28,307 nt of DNA, from NCBI GenBank assembly GCA_023451375.1, contig JAEXZS010000094.1, forward strand, positions 1-28,307, written 5' to 3'. The position numbers and the translations under genes are program-made. This DNA comes from Pseudomonadota bacterium. GTDB lineage: Bacteria; Pseudomonadota; Alphaproteobacteria; Caulobacterales; Caulobacteraceae. Under the pieces are notes generated by a model. That model did no database searches. It worked only from the letters and a program-made list of their open reading frames with translations, and had not been told where the DNA came from. Position 1 is the stretch's first letter. Each line of letters starts with the position of its first letter. This document shows, piece after piece, positions 1-10,811 of the stretch.

Positions 1-1758
1 GCCGTGCCCGGAACCGGCCTGGTCGCGACCGCGAGCGGCGCCGCGCCCCCCGCCGGGCTCCGGGCCATGCTGAGCGACGTTTGGGTCCTGGTCACGCCGG
101 TGATGCTGGGGCTTGGGGTGCTGACGCTGCTGTTGTTCCAGCGCTGGCGCCAGGCGCGGGCCAGCCGGGAGTGGGCCTCGGCCGAGAAACGCTTTCGCAT
201 CGCCGTCGAGGCGGCGAAATGCGGCGTGTGGGAGTGGGACCTGGAGGCCGACGAGGTCACCCTGTCCGACTACATGGCCACCATGCTGGGCTTTCCGCAG
301 GGCGGGGTGGTCGAGACTGAGGCGGTGATGGCGCGCATCCATCCCCGTTTCCGCGACGAGGTCGCCCACGCGCTGCGCCAGGCGACGGCCTATGGCGCCT
401 TCGAGGTGACTTTCGCGGTGCCGATGGAGAGCGGCGGCGTGCGCTGGATCGACGCGCGGGGCCAGGCGCGGGGCCAGCGGCGCGAGGACGGCTTCCAGGC
501 CATCCTGGGCGTGGCGCTGGACATCACCGAGGCGCGTCGGGCGAAGGTCCGCGCAGAGGCGGCCGAGAGCCGGCTGCGCGACGGGGTGGAAAGCATTTCG
601 GACGCCTTCGTCCTGTTCGACAGGCAGGGCCGGCTGATCCTGTGGAACGAGGCCTTCGAGGACGCCTTCGGCTTCGAGCGCGGGGTGGTGCGGCGCGGAG
701 CGATGAAGGACGAGCTGAACCGCATCGCCGCCCTGGCCATCAAGGCCGATCACGCCCCCGCCGACGGACGGGCGGGCCGGCGCGAGCTGGAGATGAACGA
801 CGGTCGCTGGCTGCAGCTGAGCGAGCGCTTCACTTCGGAAGGCGGTTCGGTCGTGACCGCCGCCGACATCACCACGATCAAGCTGCAGGAAGCCGAGCGC
901 AACCGCACCGCCGACCACCTGCGCCAGATGGTCGACCAGCTGGAGATCAGCCGCGAGCAGCTGAGCCTGCTGGCGCGCAAGTACGAGGTCGCCATGACCC
1001 GCGCCGAGGCCGCCAACCAGGCCAAGTCCGAGTTCCTGGCGAACATGAGCCACGAGCTGCGCACGCCGCTGAACGCCATCAACGGCTTCTCGGAGATCAT
1101 GGCGGCCGAGATGTTCGGCCCGCTGGGCGATGCGCGGTACAAGGGCTATGCGGGCGACATCCTGAAGTCGGGCCAGCACCTGCTCAGCCTGATCAACGAC
1201 ATCCTCGACATGGCCAAGATCGAGGCCGGCAAGATGACGCTGCACTATGAGGCGGTGTCGCTGAAGGAGATCTGCGAGGACGCCGTGCGGCTGATGCGCG
1301 GCAAGGTGCAGGAGGCCGGCCTGACGATATCTGTGGACGCCGGCGCGGCCCCGGAGATCGAGGCGGACCATCGCGGGGTGAAGCAGGTGCTGCTGAACCT
1401 GATCTCCAACGCCGTGAAGTTCACGCCCGAGGGCGGCTCCATCACCCTGACCATCCGGCCGTTCGTGGGCGAGGCGGGCGACGAGCGCGTCCGCGTGGCC
1501 TGCACCGACACCGGCATCGGCATCGCGCCCGAGGACCTGACGCGGCTGGCGCGGCCCTTTGAACAGGTCGAGGGCCAGCATTCCAAGACCACCCAGGGCA
1601 CCGGCCTGGGCCTGGCGCTGACCAAGTCGCTGATCGAGATGCACGGCGGCCTGCTGGCGATGGAAAGCGAGCCCGGCGAAGGCACCACGGTCAGCTTCGA
1701 CCTGCCGGTGCGGCGTCCCATGGAGGCCGCGGAGCGCCAGACGCGGGTGGCGGCCTAG
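1..1758 (+). CDS. pleC: PleC-like sensor histidine kinase, 5' end outside window
   Basis: The reading frame is open from the first base, so the start lies upstream or at the edge. The visible protein (about 585 aa) has one membrane segment near residues 25-45, a PAS fold at about 60-175 with the stretch CGVWEWDL, a second PAS-like region at about 187-295, a helical linker, a HisKA dimerisation domain with the phospho-accepting His in SHELRTPLNAI (about residue 350), and a HATPase_c domain with N box NLISNAVKF, G1 DTGIGIAPED and G2 GTGLGLALT. The length after the membrane segment and the H-box wording fit PleC, the polar kinase/phosphatase that acts on DivK and PleD in Caulobacter. The missing N-terminus would hold the first membrane helix and the periplasmic domain. 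Its stop overlaps the stop of the convergent tauE gene within CTAG. Kinase identity is certain; PleC is an inference from similarity, and another PAS-kinase paralogue is possible. Confidence 0.75.
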   Translation, partial: AVPGTGLVATASGAAPPAGLRAMLSDVWVLVTPVMLGLGVLTLLLFQRWRQARASREWASAEKRFRIAVEAAKCGVWEWDLEADEVTLSDYMATMLGFPQGGVVETEAVMARIHPRFRDEVAHALRQATAYGAFEVTFAVPMESGGVRWIDARGQARGQRREDGFQAILGVALDITEARRAKVRAEAAESRLRDGVESISDAFVLFDRQGRLILWNEAFEDAFGFERGVVRRGAMKDELNRIAALAIKADHAPADGRAGRRELEMNDGRWLQLSERFTSEGGSVVTAADITTIKLQEAERNRTADHLRQMVDQLEISREQLSLLARKYEVAMTRAEAANQAKSEFLANMSHELRTPLNAINGFSEIMAAEMFGPLGDARYKGYAGDILKSGQHLLSLINDILDMAKIEAGKMTLHYEAVSLKEICEDAVRLMRGKVQEAGLTISVDAGAAPEIEADHRGVKQVLLNLISNAVKFTPEGGSITLTIRPFVGEAGDERVRVACTDTGIGIAPEDLTRLARPFEQVEGQHSKTTQGTGLGLALTKSLIEMHGGLLAMESEPGEGTTVSFDLPVRRPMEAAERQTRVAA

Positions 1759-2537
1759 GCCATGACGCCCGCCAGTTGCAGGCCCTGGAAGCCGGCCAGG
1801 ACGACCAGCAGCCCGCCGACGACATAGGTCATGGCGCGCTGCGGAACCTTGCGGGTGATCAGGCCGGCGAAGGGCGCGGCGATCAGGCCGCCCGCCACCA
1901 GGCCCGCGACCGCCCAGGCATGGTCCCGCAGGGCGCCGGCCTGTTCCCAGTGGCCGGTCAGAAGGGCCCACAGGAAAGCGGCCGAGATGGCGACGGTGAG
2001 AAAGAACTCGGCCGTGTTGACCGTGCCGATCGCCCGTCGCGGCTCCTCCCCGGCTCCGACCATGGCGGAGGAGACGGTGGGGCCCCAACCCCCGCCGCCG
2101 ATCGCGTCGAAGAAGCCGCCGACGACGCCCAGCGGCGCCACGATCCACGGCGGGCGGATCTTCTTCGGCTTCACGTCATGGGTCGCGCGCCAGAGGATGT
2201 AGAAGCCCATCAGGGCCAGGTAGCCGACGATGAAGGGCTTGACGACGTCGCCTTCGAGGCCGGCGAGCAGATAGGCCCCGGCGACCCCGCCGATCACGCC
2301 GGCGAGGGCCAGGGGGACGAACAGCCGCCACTCGACGTTCCTGTTGAACACGTGGCTGCTGGCGGAAGCGGCGGTTGTGAAGACCTCCGCGCCGTGGACG
2401 CTGGCCGAGGCCGTCGCGGGCGGCACCCCGAACGCCAGAAGGACCGAGCTGGAGATGACGCCGTAGGCCATGCCAAGGGCGCCGTCGACCGCCTGCGCCA
2501 GGAGACCCACGAGCATGAACAGGAGAAAGGTGTCCAT
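1755..2537 (-). CDS. TauE/SafE family sulfite/anion exporter
   Basis: A 260-aa very hydrophobic protein with about eight membrane segments in two halves. It has the family's glycine-rich N-terminal motif (LAQAVDGALGMAYGV) and the second-half GFFDAIGGGGWGP loop typical of TauE/SafE proteins. These inner-membrane proteins are linked to export of sulfite, sulfonates or other anions. It lies 61 nt downstream of cysQ on the same strand, and GGAGAGG sits just before the ATG, so the two are probably cotranscribed. CysQ works on the sulfate-assimilation by-product PAP, so a sulfite or sulfur-compound substrate is a reasonable guess, but the family is broad and the substrate cannot be read from the sequence. 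Confidence 0.88.
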   Translation of the reverse strand: MDTFLLFMLVGLLAQAVDGALGMAYGVISSSVLLAFGVPPATASASVHGAEVFTTAASASSHVFNRNVEWRLFVPLALAGVIGGVAGAYLLAGLEGDVVKPFIVGYLALMGFYILWRATHDVKPKKIRPPWIVAPLGVVGGFFDAIGGGGWGPTVSSAMVGAGEEPRRAIGTVNTAEFFLTVAISAAFLWALLTGHWEQAGALRDHAWAVAGLVAGGLIAAPFAGLITRKVPQRAMTYVVGGLLVVLAGFQGLQLAGVMA

Positions 2538-2598
2538 CCGGCCTCTCCGGGCTGAGCCGAAGAGGAAGGCGTGGACCTCGCTTGAGTTCCGCGGCGGA

Positions 2599-3426
2599 TC
2601 AGCCGCCCATGGCGACGAAGGGGCCGTTGAGAAAGCGGGGCTTGCCGTAGCGCAGGGGCTGGCCGTCCTCGGCCAGGACGCGGCCGCCGGCGGCCTCGAG
2701 CACCGCCTGGCCGGCGGCGGTGTCCCACTCGGACGTGGGTCCGGACCGGGGATAGGCGTCGAAGCGGCCCTCGGCGATCAGGCAGAACTTCAGCGAGGAG
2801 TCCGTGCCCTGCCATTGGCTGCAGCCGTGGCGGGCGGCGAGACGGGCCGCCTCCTCGTCGGTGACGCTGTGGCTCAGCAGGGCCATGCCCTCCTGCGGGC
2901 GGTCGCGCACGCGGATCGGCCGCCATTCGGCGCCTGAATGGGCCTCGCCTTCCTGCAGGTCGCCGAACTGGCGGCGGAAGGCGCCGCCGGCCGGCTTGTC
3001 GCTGCGCCAGGTCGTGGCGGTGGCCGGGGCGGTGACGACGCCGGCGACGGGCCGCCCGTCCTGGATCAGGGCGATGTTGACGGTGAAGGCCTCGCCGCCG
3101 CGGATGAAGCCGCGCGTGCCGTCCAGCGGGTCGATCAGCCAGAACCAGTTCTCGGCCGCCTCGGGCGCGCCGTCGGCGGCGACCGCCTCTTCCGCCACCG
3201 TCTGGACGCCCGGATAGAGGGCGGCGAGCCGTTCCAGGATCAGGGCCTCGGCCGCGCGGTCGGCCTGGGTCACGGGGCTGTCGTCGGCCTTTGTCTCCAC
3301 CGTCGCGTCGGCGCGCCAGAACGGCAGGATGACGCGCGCGGCGTCCTCGGCGATCTCGGCCAGCGTCAGCGAGAGCGCGCCGGACTCCAGGTCGCGGGCC
3401 AGGGAAGCGGTGGATAGGGTCGTCAT
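2599..3426 (-). CDS. cysQ: 3'(2'),5'-bisphosphate nucleotidase CysQ (inositol monophosphatase family)
   Basis: A 275-aa protein. CysQ hydrolyses 3'-phosphoadenosine-5'-phosphate to AMP and phosphate, removing the inhibitory by-product of sulfate assimilation. Magnesium-binding motifs of the family are all present: the Glu pair of TVAEEA (about residues 79-80), WLIDPLDGT (Asp about 99 and 102) followed by the CysQ-type GFIRGGEAFTVNIALI, and SEWDTAAG near residue 225. I chose the ATG at 3424-3426. An in-frame ATG eleven codons upstream (3457-3459) is possible, and the frame stays open much further upstream but there it is antisense to chpT. It is divergent from chpT, with 102 bp between, and leads into the tauE gene. 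An inositol- or histidinol-phosphatase is the alternative, but the motif after DGT favours CysQ. Confidence 0.88.
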   Translation of the reverse strand: MTTLSTASLARDLESGALSLTLAEIAEDAARVILPFWRADATVETKADDSPVTQADRAAEALILERLAALYPGVQTVAEEAVAADGAPEAAENWFWLIDPLDGTRGFIRGGEAFTVNIALIQDGRPVAGVVTAPATATTWRSDKPAGGAFRRQFGDLQEGEAHSGAEWRPIRVRDRPQEGMALLSHSVTDEEAARLAARHGCSQWQGTDSSLKFCLIAEGRFDAYPRSGPTSEWDTAAGQAVLEAAGGRVLAEDGQPLRYGKPRFLNGPFVAMGG

Positions 3427-3528
3427 CGCCGGCTCGATAGACCATCGCGGCGGTTCCATGAACCGACAAATCACGTCAGTTTCGCGCCCGATACGAACTG
3501 TGACCCGAACGCCCCGGACCGCCCGCGC

Positions 3529-4197
3529 ATGACCGACGCCTCTCTTGCCTTTTCCGCCCCGCCCCTGCCGGTCGACGGGACCGAACTGGCGACGCTGCTG
3601 GCGGCCAAGCTGTGCCACGATTTCATCAGCCCGTCGGGCGCCATCGTCTCGGGTCTGGATCTGATGAACGACCCGTCGGCGCAGGACATGCGCGACGACG
3701 CCCTGGGCCTGATCGAGCAGAGCGCGCGCAAGATGGTCGCCCTGGTGCATTTCGCCCGCGTGGCCTTCGGCGCCGCGACGACCAGCGAGCGGTTCACCAC
3801 CCGCGAGCTTCACGACCTGGTCGCCGGCATGACCGACGGCGGCCGCGCCAAGCTGGACTGGCGCGTGCCGGAGATGGAGTTCTCCAAGCCGCAGGCGCGG
3901 GCGCTGGTCAATCTGGCCTATCTGACGGTCGGCGCCCTGCCGATGGGCGGCGAGGCCGTCGTCGATGTTCAGCCGGAAGGCGGCGCCATGGTGATCGCAG
4001 GCCAGGCGATGGGCGGGCGGGCCCGCCTGAAGCCGGAGGCGGTCGCCGGGCTGAGCGGCCGCAGGCTGGTCGAAGGTCTGGCCGGTCAGTGGATCCAGCC
4101 CTACTGGTTGTGGCTGACCGCCACCGAAGCCGGGGGCGATCTGCACCTTGAGGTTGAGGACGGCCGGGTCGCCCTGACGGCGCGAATGCCCGCCTGA
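3529..4197 (+). CDS. chpT: histidine phosphotransferase ChpT
   Basis: A 222-aa cytoplasmic protein. ChpT is a dimeric pseudo-histidine-kinase that passes phosphate from the receiver domain of CckA to CtrA and CpdR. The N-terminal helix carries the signature AAKLCHDFISPSGAI, with the phospho-accepting His at residue 30. The following helix contains the DxxGLIEQSARKMV pattern, and the C-terminal half is a degenerate ATPase-like fold without N, G1 or G2 boxes, as expected for this family. The length matches the Caulobacter protein. No strong Shine-Dalgarno sequence precedes the ATG. Downstream lie a single-domain response regulator and a CheR-type methyltransferase, an arrangement I recall for Caulobacter too (from memory). 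Identification is firm. Confidence 0.92.
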   Translation: MTDASLAFSAPPLPVDGTELATLLAAKLCHDFISPSGAIVSGLDLMNDPSAQDMRDDALGLIEQSARKMVALVHFARVAFGAATTSERFTTRELHDLVAGMTDGGRAKLDWRVPEMEFSKPQARALVNLAYLTVGALPMGGEAVVDVQPEGGAMVIAGQAMGGRARLKPEAVAGLSGRRLVEGLAGQWIQPYWLWLTATEAGGDLHLEVEDGRVALTARMPA

Positions 4198-4292
4198 CGG
4201 CGTTTCCCAACGACTCGTTAACCGCCGGAAGGCCATAGTCACGATCAGCGGTCGTCCGGCGTGCGTCGGCCGCGCGTCTTCGGAGTTCGGTC

Positions 4293-4670
4293 TTGAACCT
4301 CAGCACCTGCCTCATCGTCGATGACAGCCGGATCATCCGCAAGGTGGCCCGCCGGATCGTCGAAGGTTTGGGCTACGAGGTGGACGAGGCGGCGGACGGG
4401 GCCGAGGCCCTGGCCTATTGCACCGGCGCCATGCCCGACGTGCTGCTGATCGACTGGAACATGCCGGTGATGGACGGGCTGAGCTTCCTACGTCGGCTGC
4501 GAGAGTTGCCCGGCGGTGACCGGCCCAAGGCGCTGTTCTGCACCATAGAGACCCGGCCGGAGCGTATCGCCGAGGCCCTGGCCGCCGGCGCGGACGACTA
4601 TGTGATGAAGCCGTTCGACGGCGAGATCCTGCAATCAAAGCTGGCGGAGGTCGGGGCCATCGCCGCATGA
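4293..4670 (+). CDS. single-domain response regulator (CheY-like)
   Basis: A 125-aa stand-alone receiver domain. The acidic pair is D10-D11 (IVDDS), the phosphorylated Asp is D54 (LLIDWNMPVMDG), the switch Thr is near residue 84 (FCTIET), and the conserved Lys is about K106 (VMKPF), so it should be phosphorylatable. The start is a TTG: GGAG lies 7 nt before it and the receiver begins at once. Its stop overlaps the next ATG as ATGA, giving translational coupling to the CheR-type gene. The position after chpT suggests a role in the same phosphorelay or in motility, but there is no output domain and the partner kinase is not encoded here. It is not a close match to CpdR or DivK by eye. Confidence 0.87.
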   Translation: MNLSTCLIVDDSRIIRKVARRIVEGLGYEVDEAADGAEALAYCTGAMPDVLLIDWNMPVMDGLSFLRRLRELPGGDRPKALFCTIETRPERIAEALAAGADDYVMKPFDGEILQSKLAEVGAIAA

Positions 4671-5482
4671 CGCCTGAGGACTTCGACAAGCTCCAGGCCC
4701 TTCTGTCCTCGCGCGCGGGATATCGCCTGACGCGCGACCGCATGCAGCTGGCCGAGCACCGGCTGGGGCCGATCGCGCGGCGCGAAGGCTACGCCAATGT
4801 GGAAGCCCTGCTGGCCAATCTTTGGGTCAATCCGGTCGCCTCGCTGGCGTGGGGCGTGATCGAGGCCCTGCTCAATCCCGAGACCTGGTTTCGCCGCGAC
4901 CGCGCGCCGTTCGGCGTGTTCGAGCGCGAGCTGCTGCCGGCGCTGGCGGCGGCGCGGCCGTCGGCCCAGGTGCGGGTCTGGTCGGCCGGCTGCTCGACCG
5001 GACAGGAAGCCTGGTCCATCGCCATGGCGGGGCTGGCCGCCGGGGCGCGGGTGGAGGTGGTCGCCACCGACCTGTCGCACCGCGCCGTCGAGAAGGCGAA
5101 GTCGGGCCTCTACACGGGCTTCGAGATCCAGCGGGGGCTGAACGCCCACACCATGCTGCGCTGGTTCGAGCCGGCCGAGGACCAGTGGCGGGTGAAGTCC
5201 GAACTGGCCCAGGCGGTGCGCTTCGCCCGCGCCAATCTGCTGGACGAACCGATCGACGACGTCCGCTACGACGTGATCTTCTGCCGCAACGTGCTGATCG
5301 ACATGGAGCCGGGGCGGCGCGCCCGCGTGCTGGACGGGCTGGAGCAGCGGCTGGTCGACGACGGCTGCCTGTTCCTGGGCGCCGACGAGAAGCTGGAGGG
5401 CGAGACCGTCGCCTTCCGACCCGTCAGCGGCCGGCGCGGCCTGTATGTGAAGGCCCCCTCCTCGCTGCGACGCGCGGCTTAG
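4667..5482 (+). CDS. CheR-family protein glutamate methyltransferase
   Basis: A 271-aa protein with an N-terminal helical CheR_N domain (about 1-75) and a C-terminal SAM-dependent methyltransferase domain. Visible motifs are NPETWFRR (the NETxFFR-like loop), the SAM-binding VWSAGCSTGQEAWS, ATDLSHRAVEKAKSGLY, and DVIFCRNVLIDM. CheR enzymes methylate Glu residues of chemoreceptors. Here the usual GEEPYS and RNVLIYF are GQEAWS and RNVLIDM, a divergent form. There is no receptor, CheA, CheW or CheB nearby; instead it is coupled to a response regulator next to chpT, so the substrate is open. No pentapeptide-binding insertion or TPR tail is evident. Confidence 0.85.
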   Translation: MTPEDFDKLQALLSSRAGYRLTRDRMQLAEHRLGPIARREGYANVEALLANLWVNPVASLAWGVIEALLNPETWFRRDRAPFGVFERELLPALAAARPSAQVRVWSAGCSTGQEAWSIAMAGLAAGARVEVVATDLSHRAVEKAKSGLYTGFEIQRGLNAHTMLRWFEPAEDQWRVKSELAQAVRFARANLLDEPIDDVRYDVIFCRNVLIDMEPGRRARVLDGLEQRLVDDGCLFLGADEKLEGETVAFRPVSGRRGLYVKAPSSLRRAA

Positions 5483-5506
5483 GCTCAGTAGACATTCAGC
5501 CAATCC

Positions 5507-5630
5507 GTCGTTCCGCGTCCGCAGGACGAACCGGAACCCAGGAGGCTCTCCTCCGACGTGGAATGCTTCCAACGGCGCGACGGTGGTCCTGACATCCGGG
5601 GTTCTTCGCTTGGCCAAGCACCGGAATGAC
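5507..5630. repeat. intergenic inverted-repeat element
   Basis: The 218-bp gap between the CheR gene and the M28 peptidase contains a block bounded by GTCGTTCCG (5507-5515) and CGGAATGAC (5622-5630), an inverted repeat with one mismatch. Inside are smaller palindromes such as AGGAGgctCTCCT and GCTTGGCCAAGC. It resembles the dispersed palindromic intergenic elements common in Caulobacteraceae. It holds no convincing gene, and it argues against starting the next gene at the ATG inside it (5626). Confidence 0.4.
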
Positions 5631-5700
5631 GCCCAACGGGAAAACCTTGCGCAGAAGCCTGGGCTTTGACCTACTGGCCGAAGCGTCACCGGGGAACGAC

Positions 5701-7584
5701 ATGCGCCTGCTCCTGCTTCTCGCCGCCCTGGCGGCCGCCCTCGGGCTGGCCGTCCTGACGACCCAGACGCCGCGTCCGGAGCCCGCCTCGGCGCCCGCCG
5801 TGGATTTCTCGGCCGAGCGGGCGATGGTCGACGTGCGCCGCATCGCCGCCGAGCCGCACCCTGTCGGCACGGTCGAACACGCGCTGGTGCAGGCCTATTT
5901 GGTGGGGCGCATGGCCGAGCTGGGGCTGGAGCCGACGCTGCAGGCGGGCCTGCTGTCGCCGGCGGCGGTCGAGCGCATCGAGCGGCGCGGCGACCGCGCC
6001 GAAGGTCTGCAGGCGGTCAACCTGATCGGCGTGCTGCCGGGTCGTGATCCCGCCCTGCCCGCCGGGCTGATGATGGCCCACTACGACAGCGTGCCCGGAT
6101 CGCCGGGCGCGGCGGACGACGCCTCCGGCGTCGCGGCCATCCTGGAGGCGGTGCGGGCGATCAGGGCGCGGGGCCCGGCGGAGCGGACGCTGGTCGTGCT
6201 GCTGACCGACGCCGAGGAACTGAACCTGGACGGGGCGCGGGCCTTCTTCAGCGAGCATCCGCTGCGGGACCGCATCGGAGCGGTGGTGAACCTGGAGGCG
6301 CGCGGCGGCGGCGGGCGGGCCATGATGTTCGAGACCGGCCCCGGCAACGCGGAGACCATCGCCGAGTTCGCCCGTGCGACGCGGGACGCCAGCGGCGGGC
6401 CGTCCAGCGACTCGCTGGCCGTGTTCGTCTATCGGCTGATGCCCAACGGCACCGACTTCACCATAGCGGCGCAGCGCGGATTGGCCGGGGTCAACCTGGC
6501 CTTCATCGGCCGGCCGGCCCAGTACCATTCCCCCAGTTCGACGCCCGATGCGCTGGACCAGGGCAGTCTGCAGCACATCGGCTCGCTGGCGCTGGAGACG
6601 GCGGACCATTTCCTGCGCGCCGAGCGCCTGCCCGAGGCGACCGCCAACGCCGTGTATGGCGATCTGTTCGGCCTGACGGTGGTGCGGTACGCGCCGGGCG
6701 TCGGCTGGCTGCTGCTGGCGGCCGCGGCGGGGCTGACCAGTTTCGCCGCCTGGGGCGCGCGTCATGCGGCGGGGCTGCGCTGGGCCGAGGTCGGCAAGGG
6801 CGTGGCGAGCGGCGTGTGGCTGCTGTCCAGCGGCCTGGTGCTGGCCCAGGCCGTGCGGGTGCTGGCCGGGCCGGTCGGCCGCCGCGTCGATTCTCCCGAG
6901 ACCTACTACACCTTGCTGCGGCGGCTGCCGTGGATGGAGGTCGGCGTGGGACTGGCCATGCTGGCGGCGGTGCTGGCGTTGCTGGCGGGCCGCGCCCGGA
7001 TCGGACGCATAGCGATCGCGGGCGTGCTGGTCGTCGCGGGGCTGCTGACCGGAGTGCTGGGCGGCTTCGATCCGGTCGGCCTGGGGGCGCTGGCGGCGGC
7101 CCTGGGGCTGACCTTCTGGCCGCGCGGCGAGGATGAGGGGCGCTGGGGCGGCTGGCTGGGGCTGATCGTCCTGGTCCTGGCGGGCGGCGCCGTCGCCCAG
7201 GGGGTCGCGCCGGAGGCGGCGCACCTGCTGATCTGGCCCGCCTTGGCCGCCGCGCTCGCCGCCGCCGCGACCGTCTTGATCGGGGCGCGCCTGAAGGCCT
7301 GGGCGGCCTGGGCGCCGGCCGTCGTCGCCACGGTCCTGGCCGGCGGCTGGCTGCTGGGATACGGCCACGGCGTCTTCCTAGGCGTCGGCATGGACGTGCC
7401 CGGCGCCCTGGGCGTGATCGCCCTGCTGATCGTCATGCTGGCCCGGCCGCTGGCCCCTGAACCACCGGGGGCGCGCACCCTGGCGGTCGGCGCGGCCGCC
7501 TGCCTGATGCTGGCCTGCGGTTTGTCGCTGGCCGGACGCGCGGCCGAGCCCGCGCCGCCCCCGGCGGCCATCGCCGTGCCCTGA
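5701..7584 (+). CDS. M28-family zinc aminopeptidase with C-terminal membrane domain
   Basis: A 627-aa protein from the ATG at 5701, which follows GGGGAA and begins a hydrophobic signal/anchor (MRLLLLLAALAAALGLAVL). An upstream ATG at 5626 would put a polar leader before the signal and lies in a repeat, so I rejected it. The extracytoplasmic M28 domain (about 35-315) has the zinc ligands and catalytic residues expected: His in MAHYDSV (about 127), Asp in GAADDASGV (about 139), the Glu pair in TDAEEL (about 172-173), Glu in NLEARG, and His in QYHSPSSTPD. Residues about 335-620 form roughly eight membrane helices. Such M28 peptidases fused to a polytopic domain occur widely in alphaproteobacteria. 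The substrate is unknown; release of N-terminal amino acids from peptides is the family activity. Confidence 0.88.
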   Translation: MRLLLLLAALAAALGLAVLTTQTPRPEPASAPAVDFSAERAMVDVRRIAAEPHPVGTVEHALVQAYLVGRMAELGLEPTLQAGLLSPAAVERIERRGDRAEGLQAVNLIGVLPGRDPALPAGLMMAHYDSVPGSPGAADDASGVAAILEAVRAIRARGPAERTLVVLLTDAEELNLDGARAFFSEHPLRDRIGAVVNLEARGGGGRAMMFETGPGNAETIAEFARATRDASGGPSSDSLAVFVYRLMPNGTDFTIAAQRGLAGVNLAFIGRPAQYHSPSSTPDALDQGSLQHIGSLALETADHFLRAERLPEATANAVYGDLFGLTVVRYAPGVGWLLLAAAAGLTSFAAWGARHAAGLRWAEVGKGVASGVWLLSSGLVLAQAVRVLAGPVGRRVDSPETYYTLLRRLPWMEVGVGLAMLAAVLALLAGRARIGRIAIAGVLVVAGLLTGVLGGFDPVGLGALAAALGLTFWPRGEDEGRWGGWLGLIVLVLAGGAVAQGVAPEAAHLLIWPALAAALAAAATVLIGARLKAWAAWAPAVVATVLAGGWLLGYGHGVFLGVGMDVPGALGVIALLIVMLARPLAPEPPGARTLAVGAAACLMLACGLSLAGRAAEPAPPPAAIAVP

Positions 7585-7644
7585 CCGCCAAGGCCTACGT
7601 CAAATCTGGTCGCAGGCTCATCGCGACGTCGCCGGGTCAAAAGA

Positions 7645-7659
7645 GAACATCTTGTGAAC
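7645..7659. promoter_or_regulatory. LexA/SOS operator of recA (GAAC-N7-GAAC)
   Basis: GAAC at 7645-7648 and GAAC at 7656-7659 are separated by exactly 7 nt; read on the other strand this is GTTC-N7-GTTC, the LexA box of alphaproteobacteria. A further GAAC lies at 7662-7665. The box is about 105 bp before the recA ATG and overlaps a possible -35 (TTGTGA at 7653-7658), so LexA binding would block RNA polymerase. Confidence 0.88.
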
Positions 7660-7762
7660 CAGAACAAACCGTGCACATAGTGCCGCTCACTAAACGGGGG
7701 CGGGTCCATGGCGGGTCTCTCCCAGGCTTCAGATGGGAATCATGGCAAGGGAGACGGGTAAG

Positions 7763-8845
<1,083 letters not shown>

Positions 8846-8910
8846 GTCCCCAAGAGCACTCCGCCGTCGCCCTCGCGACCCGCCACCGACCCCGCGAGGG
8901 TCGGCGGAGC

Positions 8911-8948
8911 CGGCCCGCTCGACCCCCATGTCGGGCGGGCCGCTTTTT
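8911..8948 (+). terminator. rho-independent terminator of recA
   Basis: A 13-bp stem (CGGCCCGCTCGAC at 8911-8923 pairing with GTCGGGCGGGCCG at 8930-8942, one G.T wobble) has a 6-nt loop and is followed by CTTTTT. It lies about 65 bp after the recA stop, and the next gene is on the other strand. Confidence 0.88.
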
Positions 8949-8957
8949 GTCCGGAGG

Positions 8958-9365
8958 TCAGCTGCTGAACGTCATGCGCGCCGAGGCGACCGAGCGGTCG
9001 ATGAGCGCGCGCAGGATCACCGGATCCACGTCGGCCAGCCGGTTCAGATAGAGGCACGAACGGCCGGTCTTGTGCTTTCCCAGCCGCGCCAGCAGGTCCT
9101 CCCGCTCGGAGACGTCCGGCATGATGTAGAGGACAAGGTTGGCCTTGCGCGGCGAAAAGCCGACGAGAGGCCAGTCGCCGCTCGGACCGCGATAGCTGCC
9201 GAAGCCGACGATGGAAGGCCCCCACAGCACCGGCGGCTCGCCGGTCGCCTCGGCCATCATGGCGCAGAGCGCGACTGCGTCCGCGCCTCGGGCGGGGTTC
9301 TCGACGGCGGCGAGAAAGTCGCGAACCGAAGCGTCCGTCGGGCGCGTCTTGGGTTCGGCCGCCAT
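8958..9365 (-). CDS. DUF1801 domain protein
   Basis: A 135-aa soluble protein of the DUF1801 (YdhG-like) family. Seen are the N-terminal helical segment (VRDFLAAVENPARGADAVAL), the central strand motif WGPSIVGFGSYR, the LVGFSPRKANLVLYIMP core, and the C-terminal GRSCLYLNRLADVDPVILRALIDRSV. These small alpha/beta proteins have no assigned enzymatic function. It lies 2 nt from the stop side of the recA terminator block and 2 nt downstream of pntB, so it may be read through from the transhydrogenase operon. Confidence 0.88.
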   Translation of the reverse strand: MAAEPKTRPTDASVRDFLAAVENPARGADAVALCAMMAEATGEPPVLWGPSIVGFGSYRGPSGDWPLVGFSPRKANLVLYIMPDVSEREDLLARLGKHKTGRSCLYLNRLADVDPVILRALIDRSVASARMTFSS

Positions 9366-9367
9366 CG

Positions 9368-10789
<1,422 letters not shown>

Positions 10790-10811
10790 CGTCCGTCTTC
10801 CCCCGAAACTC

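Noticed and set aside
2599..4242. 547-codon open frame on the minus strand
   Set aside because: Only the part up to 3426 codes for CysQ; the upstream half is antisense to chpT and has no domain.
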